The position numbers were made by a program, and so were the translations under genes. A stretch of 64,000 nt of DNA from a virus, in the IMG/VR virus record IMGVR_UViG_3300032083_001599, positions 1 through 64,000 of that record. The stretch is one strand, 5' to 3'. Every line of letters starts with the position of its first letter. Within the stretch, counting starts at the first letter, position 1. Below are positions 22,380-32,216 of this stretch, in pieces. Under the pieces are notes generated by a model. It was not told where the DNA came from, did not search any database, and saw only the letters and a list, made by a program, of their open reading frames with translations.

Positions 22380-23954
22380 ATGGCAGCCATTATCACCGAC
22401 CAGTTCAGGGTCATTAATGCGAATAACTTTGTAGACTCCATACTTAGCGGTACTAATTCATATTTTACCTTTTTGAGTCTTGCAAACCCGACTATCGCGG
22501 GTTATGGAAGAACTAGTACCTGGAATAGCACTACGGTTCAACCACCAGCACCTATTGATAATATTAGCTATGTTAATCATGTTTATGATACCATGCTTTT
22601 CGGAAGAAAAGTGTTGCCTGGTGATGTGCGAAGATTGATTCGTAAAGTTCAGTGGACAAAAGGTACATCTTATGATATGTACCGACACGATTATGATACT
22701 AATAATAGATCATTAGTATCTAACTCCAGTAGACTTTACTCTGCAAACTATTACATTATGAATAAAGACTTTAGGGTCTATATTTGTATTAATAATGGTT
22801 CTGCCGGAATTACATCTTCAGCAAACGCCTCGTTAGATGAACCGACATTTACTGATTTGGAACCATCCGCAGCTGGGACGAGTGGCGACGGTTATCTATG
22901 GAAGTACCTCTTTACTGTTCCTCCCGCTGATATTGTCAAGTTCGACTCAACCGAATATGTAGCTGTTCCTAACGAATGGAACACTTCTACTGAAAATGAA
23001 GTTAAAGTTGTAAGAGATAATGGAGATTCTCAGTTAAATAATAATCAAATTAAAGTTGTATCGATTGACGAACAGGGTGAAGGATACTCATTCTTATCGT
23101 CCCCAGTAGAATTGGATATTCTAGGAGATGGAACTGGGGGCAAAGTCAGAGTTCAAACAAATACAAACGGTCAAATTATTTCTGCAATTGTAACTACTGG
23201 TGGACAAGGGTATAGTTTTGGAAGAGTCAATCTTTCGTCTATTAATAATGGAGCTACAAAATTTGCTAAACTGACCCCGATTATCCCTCCATCAAGAGGA
23301 CATGGATTTGATTTATATAAAGAATTAGGAACAGATAAAGTTCTTATCTATTCTAGATTTGATAGTTCTTCTTATGACTTTATTTCTGATACTACATTTT
23401 CGCAACTTGGGGTAATTAAGAACCCAATCGCTGCTGGTGCTGGATCTACAGCGATTATCAATACATCTGAGTTTTCATCTACTAAATCACTCAAATTTAG
23501 TGGTAGTACTGTACAAACTCTTGCAATTGGTTCTGAAATTACACAGAATATTTCTGGCGTTGGCACTGCAAAAGCTTATGTTGCTTCTTACGATACAAGT
23601 ACAAAAGTAATTAAGTATTTCCAAGATAGAAACCTTTATCTCAACCCTAGTCTATATGATGCAACCGATAGTTTGGGTGTTGGTGGAGATGCTGATGTAA
23701 TTCCATTTTCTGCCACAGGAAATGCTGTTACGGGTCCAAGTGGTTTCAGTGTAAACATCGACTCTGGATTTACCGGCATTTCAACAACTACCCCATCAGG
23801 TAAAGTTGTTGACCTAGGAGTACAGTTTACAAACGGTCTTGCTCCAGAAGAAATAAATAAAAGGACTGGTGAGATACTTTATCTTGACAATAGGCCATCT
23901 ATTGCTAGGAACGAGCGTCAAAAAGAAGACATTAAAATCGTTTTAGAATTCTAA
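22380..23954 (+). CDS. gp8: Baseplate wedge protein gp8
   Basis: The start MAAIITDQFRVINANNFVDS, then W-K-Y-L-F-T-V-P-P-A-D-I-V-K-F (about 178-192), is the pattern of gp8-like wedge proteins in cyanophages; T4 gp8 is 334 aa, this one 524. gp8 dimers bind the wedge near gp7 and gp10. Residues near 228 and 271 hold two G-x-G-Y units (EGYSF, QGYSF) also seen in the giant gene and gp14, which partly explain the extra length. gp8 has its own late promoter 34 nt upstream. Confidence 0.78.
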   Translation: MAAIITDQFRVINANNFVDSILSGTNSYFTFLSLANPTIAGYGRTSTWNSTTVQPPAPIDNISYVNHVYDTMLFGRKVLPGDVRRLIRKVQWTKGTSYDMYRHDYDTNNRSLVSNSSRLYSANYYIMNKDFRVYICINNGSAGITSSANASLDEPTFTDLEPSAAGTSGDGYLWKYLFTVPPADIVKFDSTEYVAVPNEWNTSTENEVKVVRDNGDSQLNNNQIKVVSIDEQGEGYSFLSSPVELDILGDGTGGKVRVQTNTNGQIISAIVTTGGQGYSFGRVNLSSINNGATKFAKLTPIIPPSRGHGFDLYKELGTDKVLIYSRFDSSSYDFISDTTFSQLGVIKNPIAAGAGSTAIINTSEFSSTKSLKFSGSTVQTLAIGSEITQNISGVGTAKAYVASYDTSTKVIKYFQDRNLYLNPSLYDATDSLGVGGDADVIPFSATGNAVTGPSGFSVNIDSGFTGISTTTPSGKVVDLGVQFTNGLAPEEINKRTGEILYLDNRPSIARNERQKEDIKIVLEF

Positions 23955-23958
23955 GAAG

Positions 23959-26900
23959 ATGCCAACACAGACTAATCTCAATGTAAGTCCATACTATGAT
24001 GATTTTGATCCTGAAAAGGGTTATCATCGTGTCCTTTTTAAGCCGGGATTCCCTGTACAAGCTAGAGAGCTTACTACCTTACAATCTATTCTACAAAATC
24101 AAGTAGAAAAATTTGGTAGTCATATCTTCAAGGAAGGATCGATTGTCGTTCCTGGGTCTGTGACATTTGATGGACAGTATTATGCTGTCCAAGTAAATCC
24201 AACTCACCTCGGTGTTGATATTGGAGTATATGCTAGTAAGGTTATTGGTAAGACTATTAGGGGTCAAACCACTGGTGTTACTGCAAAAGTAATTAATTTT
24301 ATTAGTGCTTCCGAGTCTGATAATGATTATGATACATTCTTTGTAAAATATATTAACTCTTCACTTACTGGAGATTTTAATTTCTTTAATGACTCTGAAA
24401 TTTTAGTCACAGAAGATTCTTTTACATATGGTAACACTACAATTAATGTTGGTGGTACTTTTGCATCTACGATTGATCTAAATTCATGCACCATTGGATC
24501 TTCTGTTTCTATTGATGAAGGAATTATCTTTGTTAGAGGTAATTTTGTAAAAGTAAAAAAACAGACTATTATTTTAGACCAGTACAGCTCTCAACCCACT
24601 TTCAGAGTTGGTCTTAGTGTAATTGAAACAACGGTATCTGCAAAAGGAGACGAGTCTCTTTATGATAATGCCAAGGGATTTTCTAACTTTGCTGCACCTG
24701 GTGCCGATAGACTAAGAATTAATCTAGTTCTTAGTAAGAAACCTATTACAGATTTTAATGACACTGATTTTGTAGAGGTTGTTCGTGTCAATAATGGCGA
24801 AGTTTTAGTCATTAAAAAAGAGACAGAATATTCAAAAATTAGAGATTATCTCGCAGGAAGAACTTTTGATGAGTCTGGTAACTATACTGTCAATAAGTTC
24901 CTATTAGATGTTACCGAATGTCTTAACGATAGACAAGGTAATGACGGCGTTTATTTCTCAGATCAAACAACTTTTGATGGAAATACCCCAGATGAAGATC
25001 TTGCCTGCTTAAAAATTAGTGCTGGTAAGGCATATGTTAACGGATATGATGTATCAACTGATGGTCCTACGGTACTTGATTTCTTCAAACCTAGAGAAAC
25101 TCAAGAAGTAAAAGGCAAATCATTCCCATTTGAGATGGGAAATAAATTTATTGTAAATAATATAACTGGTATTACAACTTTTACCAACAGAATTGATCTG
25201 TTTAGTGGTCCATTTGAGAGTTCCACAAGACTTGTGGCAGGAACTTCTAATAAAATTGGTGATGCTAAGGTATACAATTTTGGATTAAGAGATCAGAAGT
25301 ATGAAGACGCATCTACAGAATTTAATCTGTATTTGTACGATGTTCAAACATATACGAACTTAAAACTCAGTGATAATGTAAGCGCCACAGAACTAATTAA
25401 ATCGGCATTTATTGTTGGTAAAGAAAGTGGGGCTAATGCATTTGCAGTTGCTGCAGGTGCTGGTTCTAGTTCAATCCAAGTTACCCAAACATCTGGTTCT
25501 TTTAGAGTAGGCGAACCAATCTTAATTAATGGTTCTGAAGAATCTCCTAGAACTATTGAGTCAATCACTAGTTATGGTATTAACGATGTTTTCTCGTTTG
25601 CTCAGAGTGGTAGTAGTTTTGCAGCTAACAAGAAGCTCAACGATAGAATTCCTCCTAGATTGGGAACTGGTCAGGTAACCATTGCAGTATCTGGTGCTGG
25701 GGCAACAGTAACTGCTCCTAGAATCGATAGTTTCCAAAGATTCAAAGCCGGTGATATTATTAGGTATACCGACACTAAGAACGGCACACAGACTCAGTTT
25801 CAAAATGTTGTAACTTCGATTGCTTCAGATCTTCAGTCAATGACTGTTGGAGCTATGACAACAGTTGCAAATTTGTTTGATGGTGGTGTTAATGGGTATG
25901 TTGGTGAAATTTCACTTGGAGCTCAAGATAGTAGCAACGAAAATGCATCTTTGATTACTGTTCTACCAGATCTCAATATTTCTAATGTTGATTTTACTGG
26001 ATCTTCATTATTGCTTTCTGCACAGGTTCAGAATGAATCTACAAATTCGCTTGGTCAATTAATTCTTCCTATTGCTTCTGTAGATCTTAATGATGCGTCA
26101 TTTGCAGCTTTTGATGAAGAGAGATATCAAGCACAATATTCTAACGGAACTATTGCTGTAATTGAAGAAGATCAAGTAACAGTAAGTCCAACACAACTTA
26201 CAATTACTGGACTCAATCCTTCACAAACTGGAATGACAGTTAATGTCACTGTTATTAAATCAAATATTAAAAATAAAGTAAAAGAATTCAAACGATGTCA
26301 GCAAGTATCAGTAACTAGATCAACCAATAGAAGATCTGGAAGTGACCCATCTACGAGTGTTAATGATGGACTTAATCATAGTGATCTTTATGGATTAAGA
26401 GTTCAAGATAGAGATATTTCTCTCAATGAACCAGATGCTACTGATATCATAGCTATCTATGAATCACTGGATGCATCTGCTCCTATTTTAGACAAATTAA
26501 ATTTCACATCTACTGATGATGTATTTACTAGTGCTATTATTGGGGAAAATATTTTTGGCACTTCAACTAATGCAATTGCAAAGGTAATTTCTATTGATGC
26601 TGGTAATAATCAAATCAGTGTTGTATATCTGACTAGAGATAGATTTGCAACATTAGAACCTTTAAATTTTGAGGAGTCAAATACTACAGCTGTTCTGCAA
26701 GGAACTGCTCCTGGAAAATATAGAGATGTCACTTCTAGCTACTTGCTAGACAAGGGACAAAGAAATCAATATTACGATTACTCTAGAGTCGTAAGAAATA
26801 GAGGAGCATATATTCCTCATAGACAACTTACTATTATTTACAACAGATATGATGTTCCTAGTGGAGACACTGGAGATGTATTCACAGTTAATAGTTATGA

Positions 26901-29900
26901 TGAAGAAAGATATAAAAAAGATATTCCCCAAATTGGACCTTCTCGCATTGAAGCCCATGATGTTCTAGATTTTAGACCTAGAGTTGCATCATATAATCCA
27001 GCTTCAGCATCAGAGTCTCCTTTCTTCTATACATCTAGAGATTTTGTAGGGAAACCAGATAGAATCTTGACTCCTAACGAGTCAATGACTTTTGACTATG
27101 ACTTCTATCTTCCTAGAATTGACAAACTAGTATTACTTCAAGATGGCAATTTTGATCTTATTAAAGGTAAACCGGCTAGACAACCAATTCCTCCAGTAGT
27201 ATCTGGTAAAGGGATGGAAGTTGGGACAGTCCTTCTTCCAGCATACCTTAGAGATACTCAGGAAGCAAGAGTTTATCTCAAAGATAATCGTCGTTATACG
27301 ATGAGAGATATTGGAGATCTTGCCGACCGAGTGGAAAATCTAGAAGTTGTTACCAGTCTCAATCTTTTAGAGAAGAGTGCTGAGTCTCTACAAATTAGAG
27401 ATTCCCAAGGTCTTACAAGATTCAAATCTGGATTCTTTGTTGACAACTTTAAGACTTTTGATTTCATGCATCCAAGCTCACCATGTGAGATTGATAGAGA
27501 TCTTGGCGAACTAAGACCACTGAGAGAATTTGATTCTTCGGCACTTCAGGTTGCACCTAAAGATGATATTCCAGTATCCCAGATTGACTTTAGCTCTAAT
27601 TTCTTATTGTTAGATGATGCAAATACCCAAAAGACGGGTAATTTGTTATCACTCAAGTATCAAGAAAAAGAATACATCAAGCAAGAATTTGCAACCAAAG
27701 TCAATAACATCAATCCATTCCATGTTGTTGCATTTACAGGTGAACTAAAGCTTAATCCTTCATTAGATAACTGGATTAATACCAGAGAGACTCAGAATGT
27801 TATTCGTAATACTATTGGTATTACAGTATTCAATAATCAAGTTGCTGCGAACTTTAGTTTGACTAGAGGTGGAGCTCTTGGTGGTTCTGCTTCTGTAAGT
27901 ACCAGAGAAGTTGGTAGAACGGTACAGAGAGATGACATTAGGTCTGAAAACACCTTTATTGCAGAAGAAACTTTCGATCCTTTCTGTCGTTCTAGAAATA
28001 TCGAATTCGCTGCTATTGGTTTAAAACCATTTACTAATTTTTATCCTTTCTTTGATAATCAGGGTGGAGTTGATATCATTCCTAAGTTATTGGAAGTCAG
28101 TAGTGTTTCTGGTTCCTTCCAAATTGGAGAAACAATTCGCGGAACAATTGGCGCTACTGTTTTTGAATTTAGATTAGCTGCTCCAAACCATAAGAAAGGA
28201 CCATTCAATGCTCCTACAGAAACATTCACGGTTAACCCATATAGTCCTGCAGCCACTCTTCCAAATGGATACTCTCAAGCATCAACTGTTTTAAACATCG
28301 ACACCACTTCATTAGCTGCTCAGGCACAAGGTGCCTTCTTTGGATTTGCTCCTACCGGAATGGTAATGAGAGGTCTTACAAGCGGCGCTCAAGCGACTGT
28401 AGCAGGTGTAAGACTAGTATCTGATGACTTTGGTGATCTTATTGGTTCTATCTTCTTAAGAGACCCTAATCAGACACCTACACCACAGGTTAGGATTAGA
28501 TCAGGCAATAGAGACTTTAGATTAACTTCTAGTCAAACTAATGCAAATCCATTACCAGGATCTACTTTAATCTCTCATGCAACAGGTCGCTATACTGCGA
28601 CTGGTACAACGAGAGTAGTTCAAACTGATATTAGAATTACTACTCTTGAAACTACAACTATTACCAATCTTTCTACGATTGATATTAGAGGAACAATTCC
28701 AAGTCCTCCTCCACCACCACCGCCAGTAATCATCAATAATACTAGAGTTATTGATAGAACTAGAACGATTATTAGAAACCGTACTAGAGTTATTAATAGA
28801 ACTCGTGTTGTCCGTGTAAGAAGAAGAGACCCTCTGGCACAAACGATTGTGACTGGACCAGAAGGAGCTTGGATTACATCGCTTGATCTATTCTTTGCAT
28901 CTAAGAATCAAGGAACAACTCCAGTAAGGGTTGAAGTTAGAACAGTTGAACTGGGTACTCCAACTCTATTCGTTATTGATAGAGCTGCTCAAGCAACTAT
29001 TCGCCCTTCGGATATTACAACATCTGCCGATGGATCGGTTGCAACTAACATTAAATTTGACACTCCTTTCTACTTAGATCCAGACGAATCTTATGCCATC
29101 GTTATCTTGTCAGATAGTGATGAGTATGAGGTATATTGTGGTGAAATGGGTCAAAAAGCTTTGAACGCTCAATCTCTTCCAGCTGCTAAGGGTAAGATTT
29201 ACTCCCAGCAATTTGCAATGGGTTCTCTGTTCAAGTCACAAAACGGTGCCACTTGGACACCCACACAGTTTGAAGACCTTACATTTACTTTGTATAGAGC
29301 GGATTATACTGCCGAACAAGGTCTGTTGACATTCTTCAACCCACCGATCGAACCAAATAATGGTCTTCTTCCTCCACTAGGATTTGATCCAATTGTAGGT
29401 GTCCCTAAAAAAGGAAAGCTTGGTATTGTCACCACATCCAATTCTGGATTAATTGGTACGGTATTTACTCCTGGTAGAAAAATTAGCGAGCAAACATCTA
29501 CATTCCGTTATGGGCACATTGAAACTAAAGGTGGTCCAGTCTTAGGAACTGTTGGAATTCTTAATGGTGGTAGTAACTATGGTACACCATCTGCTGTTGT
29601 ACCAACATATAACATCAATGGTGATGGTGATGGACTCACATTAACCGCAACTGTCGGTGCTGGCATCTCAGCTATTACTGCAGTTTCTATTGCATCTTCT
29701 GGTAGAGGATACAAAGTTGGTGATGTAGTTGGTCTTCAAACTGCATCTATGGGAGGATCTGGTTCTGGTGTTCGTATTGGTATCAACTCTCTTGGAGGTA
29801 TCGATACTCTGTATTTGACAGATGTTCAAGCACAAACTTTTGATGTTGCACCAGGCAATGAAGTTACATACAATCATGCATCTGGTAGCATAATTGCAAC

Positions 29901-31281
29901 TGGTTTGGATATTGTAAGTTTTGATGCGACCGGAAGTGTTTACACTGGAGAGTACTTCAGACTATCTCACCGTAATCATGGTATGCATAGTTCTTTGAAT
30001 AGGGTTATTCTTTCTGATGTGGAATCTGATGTTGTACCTACTGAACTAACCGTAGATGTATTATCGAATGAAACCGCTATTTCTGTAGCATCAACATCAC
30101 AATTCAATACCTTTGAGGGTGCGGTAGTTAGTGCAGCAAATACTGGATATGCATTTATCAACAGTGAGATCCTTTCGTATACAAGTGTTGGCATTTCTAG
30201 TTTGGGTGGCGTTGTAAGAGGTGTAGATGCAACTAATGCATTGAATCATCTTAAAGATGACATTATTCAAAAGTATGAGTACAACGGCGTTTCTTTGAGA
30301 AGGATTAATGCTGAGCATGATGTCTCTAGTATTCTTAGAGGTATTGATGATTACTACTTGAAAATTGATAGAGGATCAAGTAGATCAGTTGATGATACCT
30401 CAAATAACATTCCTCAGGTTTCTTTCAAAGAAGAAGCTGCTGGTGGTGGTCAAAATGTACATGCTTCTAAAAATATCCAATTTGACGCTGTAAGACCTCT
30501 TCTCGATGCCTCTACATTTGGACCCACAGACTTCATCTCATTGCAGATGAGAAGCGTTACAGGTACATCTCCTGATGGATCAGAGACTTCATTCATCGAT
30601 AATGGATTTGAAGATCTTAACCTCAATAGAATCAACACTCTTGAGACCACAAGACTTGTCGCTTCTAGAACCAATGAGTCTGTTAGACTCGGTTCTTTAC
30701 CTAGAAACAAATCTTTCTCGTTTACTGTTGAACTCGCAAATAGTGGAGATAGCTTTAATTCACCTACTGTAAATCTTGAAGGGGCAAATGCACTCTTCTA
30801 TGAAAACAGATTGAATAATCCTATTTCTGATTATAGAACGGATCCTAGAGTTAAGTCTAGATTTAATGATCCACATGCTTCTTATTATATGTCCCAACCG
30901 ATCTATACTAAGAATCCCGCAACTTCAATTAAAGTTATATTTGAAGCTCGCAGACCAATTGAATGTGAGTTTAGAGTTCTCTACAGTATTCTGAAAACAG
31001 ACTCTAGTGAAGTAACACCTGATTTTGAACTATTCCCTGGATTTAGAAATCTTCTTGATACTGATGGAGATGGTATTGGTGATCAAGTTATTGATCCCAA
31101 ACAAAATGATGGTATGTCAGACTCCTTTGTAAGTGCTGATGATACTCAATACAGAGAATATACATACTCTGTAGATGATTTGCCAAGTTTCAATGGATTA
31201 CAAATCAAAATTGTATTCACTGGAACTAATCAAGCAAAACATCCTGTAATTAAGAATTTGAGAGCAATTGCGGTAGCATGA
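23959..31281 (+). CDS. Large baseplate/tail protein with DUF4815-like N-terminus, 2440 aa
   Basis: The N-terminus (NVSPYYDDFDPEKGYHRVLF, then KPGFPVQARELTTLQSILQN) is the DUF4815 signature of large cyanophage and myophage tail proteins. Later features: a poly-proline run followed by T-R-T-I-I-R-N-R-T-R repeats (about 1580-1620), then D-P-L-A-Q-T and a domain of the 'adhesin carrier' type (about 1624-1780), G-x-Y units near 1866 and 1910, an 'E-I-L-S-Y ... V-R-G' unit near 2071-2095, and a Ca2+-loop-like DTDGDGIGD at 2367-2375. By place (after gp8) it could fill the gp9/gp10 role at the baseplate rim that carries fibres; this is inference. Confidence 0.8.
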   Translation: MPTQTNLNVSPYYDDFDPEKGYHRVLFKPGFPVQARELTTLQSILQNQVEKFGSHIFKEGSIVVPGSVTFDGQYYAVQVNPTHLGVDIGVYASKVIGKTIRGQTTGVTAKVINFISASESDNDYDTFFVKYINSSLTGDFNFFNDSEILVTEDSFTYGNTTINVGGTFASTIDLNSCTIGSSVSIDEGIIFVRGNFVKVKKQTIILDQYSSQPTFRVGLSVIETTVSAKGDESLYDNAKGFSNFAAPGADRLRINLVLSKKPITDFNDTDFVEVVRVNNGEVLVIKKETEYSKIRDYLAGRTFDESGNYTVNKFLLDVTECLNDRQGNDGVYFSDQTTFDGNTPDEDLACLKISAGKAYVNGYDVSTDGPTVLDFFKPRETQEVKGKSFPFEMGNKFIVNNITGITTFTNRIDLFSGPFESSTRLVAGTSNKIGDAKVYNFGLRDQKYEDASTEFNLYLYDVQTYTNLKLSDNVSATELIKSAFIVGKESGANAFAVAAGAGSSSIQVTQTSGSFRVGEPILINGSEESPRTIESITSYGINDVFSFAQSGSSFAANKKLNDRIPPRLGTGQVTIAVSGAGATVTAPRIDSFQRFKAGDIIRYTDTKNGTQTQFQNVVTSIASDLQSMTVGAMTTVANLFDGGVNGYVGEISLGAQDSSNENASLITVLPDLNISNVDFTGSSLLLSAQVQNESTNSLGQLILPIASVDLNDASFAAFDEERYQAQYSNGTIAVIEEDQVTVSPTQLTITGLNPSQTGMTVNVTVIKSNIKNKVKEFKRCQQVSVTRSTNRRSGSDPSTSVNDGLNHSDLYGLRVQDRDISLNEPDATDIIAIYESLDASAPILDKLNFTSTDDVFTSAIIGENIFGTSTNAIAKVISIDAGNNQISVVYLTRDRFATLEPLNFEESNTTAVLQGTAPGKYRDVTSSYLLDKGQRNQYYDYSRVVRNRGAYIPHRQLTIIYNRYDVPSGDTGDVFTVNSYDEERYKKDIPQIGPSRIEAHDVLDFRPRVASYNPASASESPFFYTSRDFVGKPDRILTPNESMTFDYDFYLPRIDKLVLLQDGNFDLIKGKPARQPIPPVVSGKGMEVGTVLLPAYLRDTQEARVYLKDNRRYTMRDIGDLADRVENLEVVTSLNLLEKSAESLQIRDSQGLTRFKSGFFVDNFKTFDFMHPSSPCEIDRDLGELRPLREFDSSALQVAPKDDIPVSQIDFSSNFLLLDDANTQKTGNLLSLKYQEKEYIKQEFATKVNNINPFHVVAFTGELKLNPSLDNWINTRETQNVIRNTIGITVFNNQVAANFSLTRGGALGGSASVSTREVGRTVQRDDIRSENTFIAEETFDPFCRSRNIEFAAIGLKPFTNFYPFFDNQGGVDIIPKLLEVSSVSGSFQIGETIRGTIGATVFEFRLAAPNHKKGPFNAPTETFTVNPYSPAATLPNGYSQASTVLNIDTTSLAAQAQGAFFGFAPTGMVMRGLTSGAQATVAGVRLVSDDFGDLIGSIFLRDPNQTPTPQVRIRSGNRDFRLTSSQTNANPLPGSTLISHATGRYTATGTTRVVQTDIRITTLETTTITNLSTIDIRGTIPSPPPPPPPVIINNTRVIDRTRTIIRNRTRVINRTRVVRVRRRDPLAQTIVTGPEGAWITSLDLFFASKNQGTTPVRVEVRTVELGTPTLFVIDRAAQATIRPSDITTSADGSVATNIKFDTPFYLDPDESYAIVILSDSDEYEVYCGEMGQKALNAQSLPAAKGKIYSQQFAMGSLFKSQNGATWTPTQFEDLTFTLYRADYTAEQGLLTFFNPPIEPNNGLLPPLGFDPIVGVPKKGKLGIVTTSNSGLIGTVFTPGRKISEQTSTFRYGHIETKGGPVLGTVGILNGGSNYGTPSAVVPTYNINGDGDGLTLTATVGAGISAITAVSIASSGRGYKVGDVVGLQTASMGGSGSGVRIGINSLGGIDTLYLTDVQAQTFDVAPGNEVTYNHASGSIIATGLDIVSFDATGSVYTGEYFRLSHRNHGMHSSLNRVILSDVESDVVPTELTVDVLSNETAISVASTSQFNTFEGAVVSAANTGYAFINSEILSYTSVGISSLGGVVRGVDATNALNHLKDDIIQKYEYNGVSLRRINAEHDVSSILRGIDDYYLKIDRGSSRSVDDTSNNIPQVSFKEEAAGGGQNVHASKNIQFDAVRPLLDASTFGPTDFISLQMRSVTGTSPDGSETSFIDNGFEDLNLNRINTLETTRLVASRTNESVRLGSLPRNKSFSFTVELANSGDSFNSPTVNLEGANALFYENRLNNPISDYRTDPRVKSRFNDPHASYYMSQPIYTKNPATSIKVIFEARRPIECEFRVLYSILKTDSSEVTPDFELFPGFRNLLDTDGDGIGDQVIDPKQNDGMSDSFVSADDTQYREYTYSVDDLPSFNGLQIKIVFTGTNQAKHPVIKNLRAIAVA

Positions 31282-31481
31282 GTTTGATTCCCGTTGAAGG
31301 GCATTCTAATCTTTGGAGAGATTCTGATACCGGAGCCATCGTCAATGGCGATGACTCTGGGTATCATTCATACTTAAGAGAAAAGCATGCAAAGAAAAAT
31401 GAAAGAAAAGAGCTTGATTCAATGAAAAAAGATATTGATGATATTAAAAGTATGTTATCCAAAATTGTTGATAAGTTATGA
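31278..31481 (+). CDS. Small coiled-coil virion-cluster protein, 67 aa
   Basis: ATG 31278 overlaps the upstream stop (ATGA). The N-terminus (SLIPVEGHSNLWRDSDTGAI, V-N-G-D-D-S-G-Y-H-S-Y) is followed by a charged helix with heptads (MKKDIDDIKSMLSKIVDKL), likely a small coiled coil. A similar arrangement (short head plus D-I-x-x-L/I-K helix) appears in the next gene. From memory, such small proteins recur in the fibre clusters of T4-like cyanophages. Role unknown. Confidence 0.65.
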   Translation: MSLIPVEGHSNLWRDSDTGAIVNGDDSGYHSYLREKHAKKNERKELDSMKKDIDDIKSMLSKIVDKL

Positions 31482-31642
31482 GTAGAAATCCACACTCTGA
31501 ATTTTTAAAGTATCATGGATTTGAGACTCATGATACTCAAGATATGCATCACTCAGACATTGATATGCTAAAAGCTGATGTTGCAGAAATTAAATTCACG
31601 CTCAATCAGGTATTACAGGAATTAAGGAAACTAAATACCTAA
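31478..31642 (+). CDS. Small coiled-coil protein, 54 aa
   Basis: ATG 31478 overlaps the upstream stop (ATGA) and the frame ends at TAA 31640-31642. The product begins MSRNPHSEFLKYHGFETHDT and ends in an amphipathic helix (DIDMLKADVAEIKFTLNQVL then QELRKLN). It looks like a partner or diverged copy of the preceding 67-aa protein. A late-promoter-like octamer overlaps its 3' end. Confidence 0.6.
   Translation: MSRNPHSEFLKYHGFETHDTQDMHHSDIDMLKADVAEIKFTLNQVLQELRKLNT
31630..31637 (+). promoter_or_regulatory. Late promoter variant ACTAAATA
   Basis: ACTAAATA shares the core TAAATA with TATAAATA and lies 29 nt before the ATG at 31666. The same octamer recurs at 59878. Confidence 0.5.
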
Positions 31643-31665
31643 TAGGATAATCCGTGATGTAAAGA

Positions 31666-32004
31666 ATGGCAGTTTACATTGCTAACCTTCAAGTTGATTC
31701 TGGAGTTGATTTTCAACACGGTTTCAGTCTAGGAGATAACGACACAGGCACTTATTTGAACCTAACGAACTATACAGCGACTTCTCAAATGAGGAAGTGG
31801 GCTGGTAGTTCTACTGCTGTATCTTTTGCGTCTACTGTTACTGACCCCGAAGTTGGTCAAATCCAAATTTCACTGGGTTCAACACTAACAGCTGACATTA
31901 AACCAGGGCGATATGTTTATGATGTGACACTTGAAGACTCTGGCGGATTTAAATATAAGGTCGTCGAAGGAATGGTCCTAGTCAGAGCAGGAGTAACAAG
32001 GTAA
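31666..32004 (+). CDS. Ig/BppU-like small virion protein, 112 aa
   Basis: The product begins MAVYIANLQVDSGVDFQHGF and shows the pattern of small phage beta-sandwich proteins: T-A-T-S-Q-M-R-K-W (about 38-46), V-G-Q-I-Q-I-S-L (about 63-70), PGRYVYDVTLEDSGG (about 81-95) and V-V-E-G-M-V-L-V (about 99-106). Such domains are found next to tail fibre genes and in the N-terminal part of some baseplate upper proteins. It abuts the next gene (TAATG overlap), so it probably belongs to the fibre assembly. Confidence 0.65.
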   Translation: MAVYIANLQVDSGVDFQHGFSLGDNDTGTYLNLTNYTATSQMRKWAGSSTAVSFASTVTDPEVGQIQISLGSTLTADIKPGRYVYDVTLEDSGGFKYKVVEGMVLVRAGVTR

Positions 32005-32216
32005 TGCCATCATTACGAATCGGCACATCGAATCAAGTAAAAGTTATTGCCAGCGGTGCCCTCGGCGGCGGCTCTGGCGGAAGATTGACTTTGCTTGCCG
32101 ATGTTGATGCATCAAATCTACAGGACGGAAGCATTCTAGTTTACGAAGCTTCTTCTAACGCTTTTATAACAACAAAAAATTTCCCTGCTGCCATCATTGA
32201 CGGAGGTGTCTTCTAA
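32004..32216 (+). CDS. Small fibre-cluster protein, 70 aa
   Basis: ATG 32004 overlaps the upstream stop by 1 nt, and its own stop overlaps the 2260-aa fibre by 1 nt. The product begins MPSLRIGTSNQVKVIASGAL, then a G-G-G-S-G-G linker, then LTLLADVDASNLQDGSILVY. The 'L-x-D-V-D-x-S-x-L-x-D-G-x-x-L-x-Y' pattern is common in tail fibre proteins of marine phages. Probably a fibre attachment or linking piece. Confidence 0.65.
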   Translation: MPSLRIGTSNQVKVIASGALGGGSGGRLTLLADVDASNLQDGSILVYEASSNAFITTKNFPAAIIDGGVF

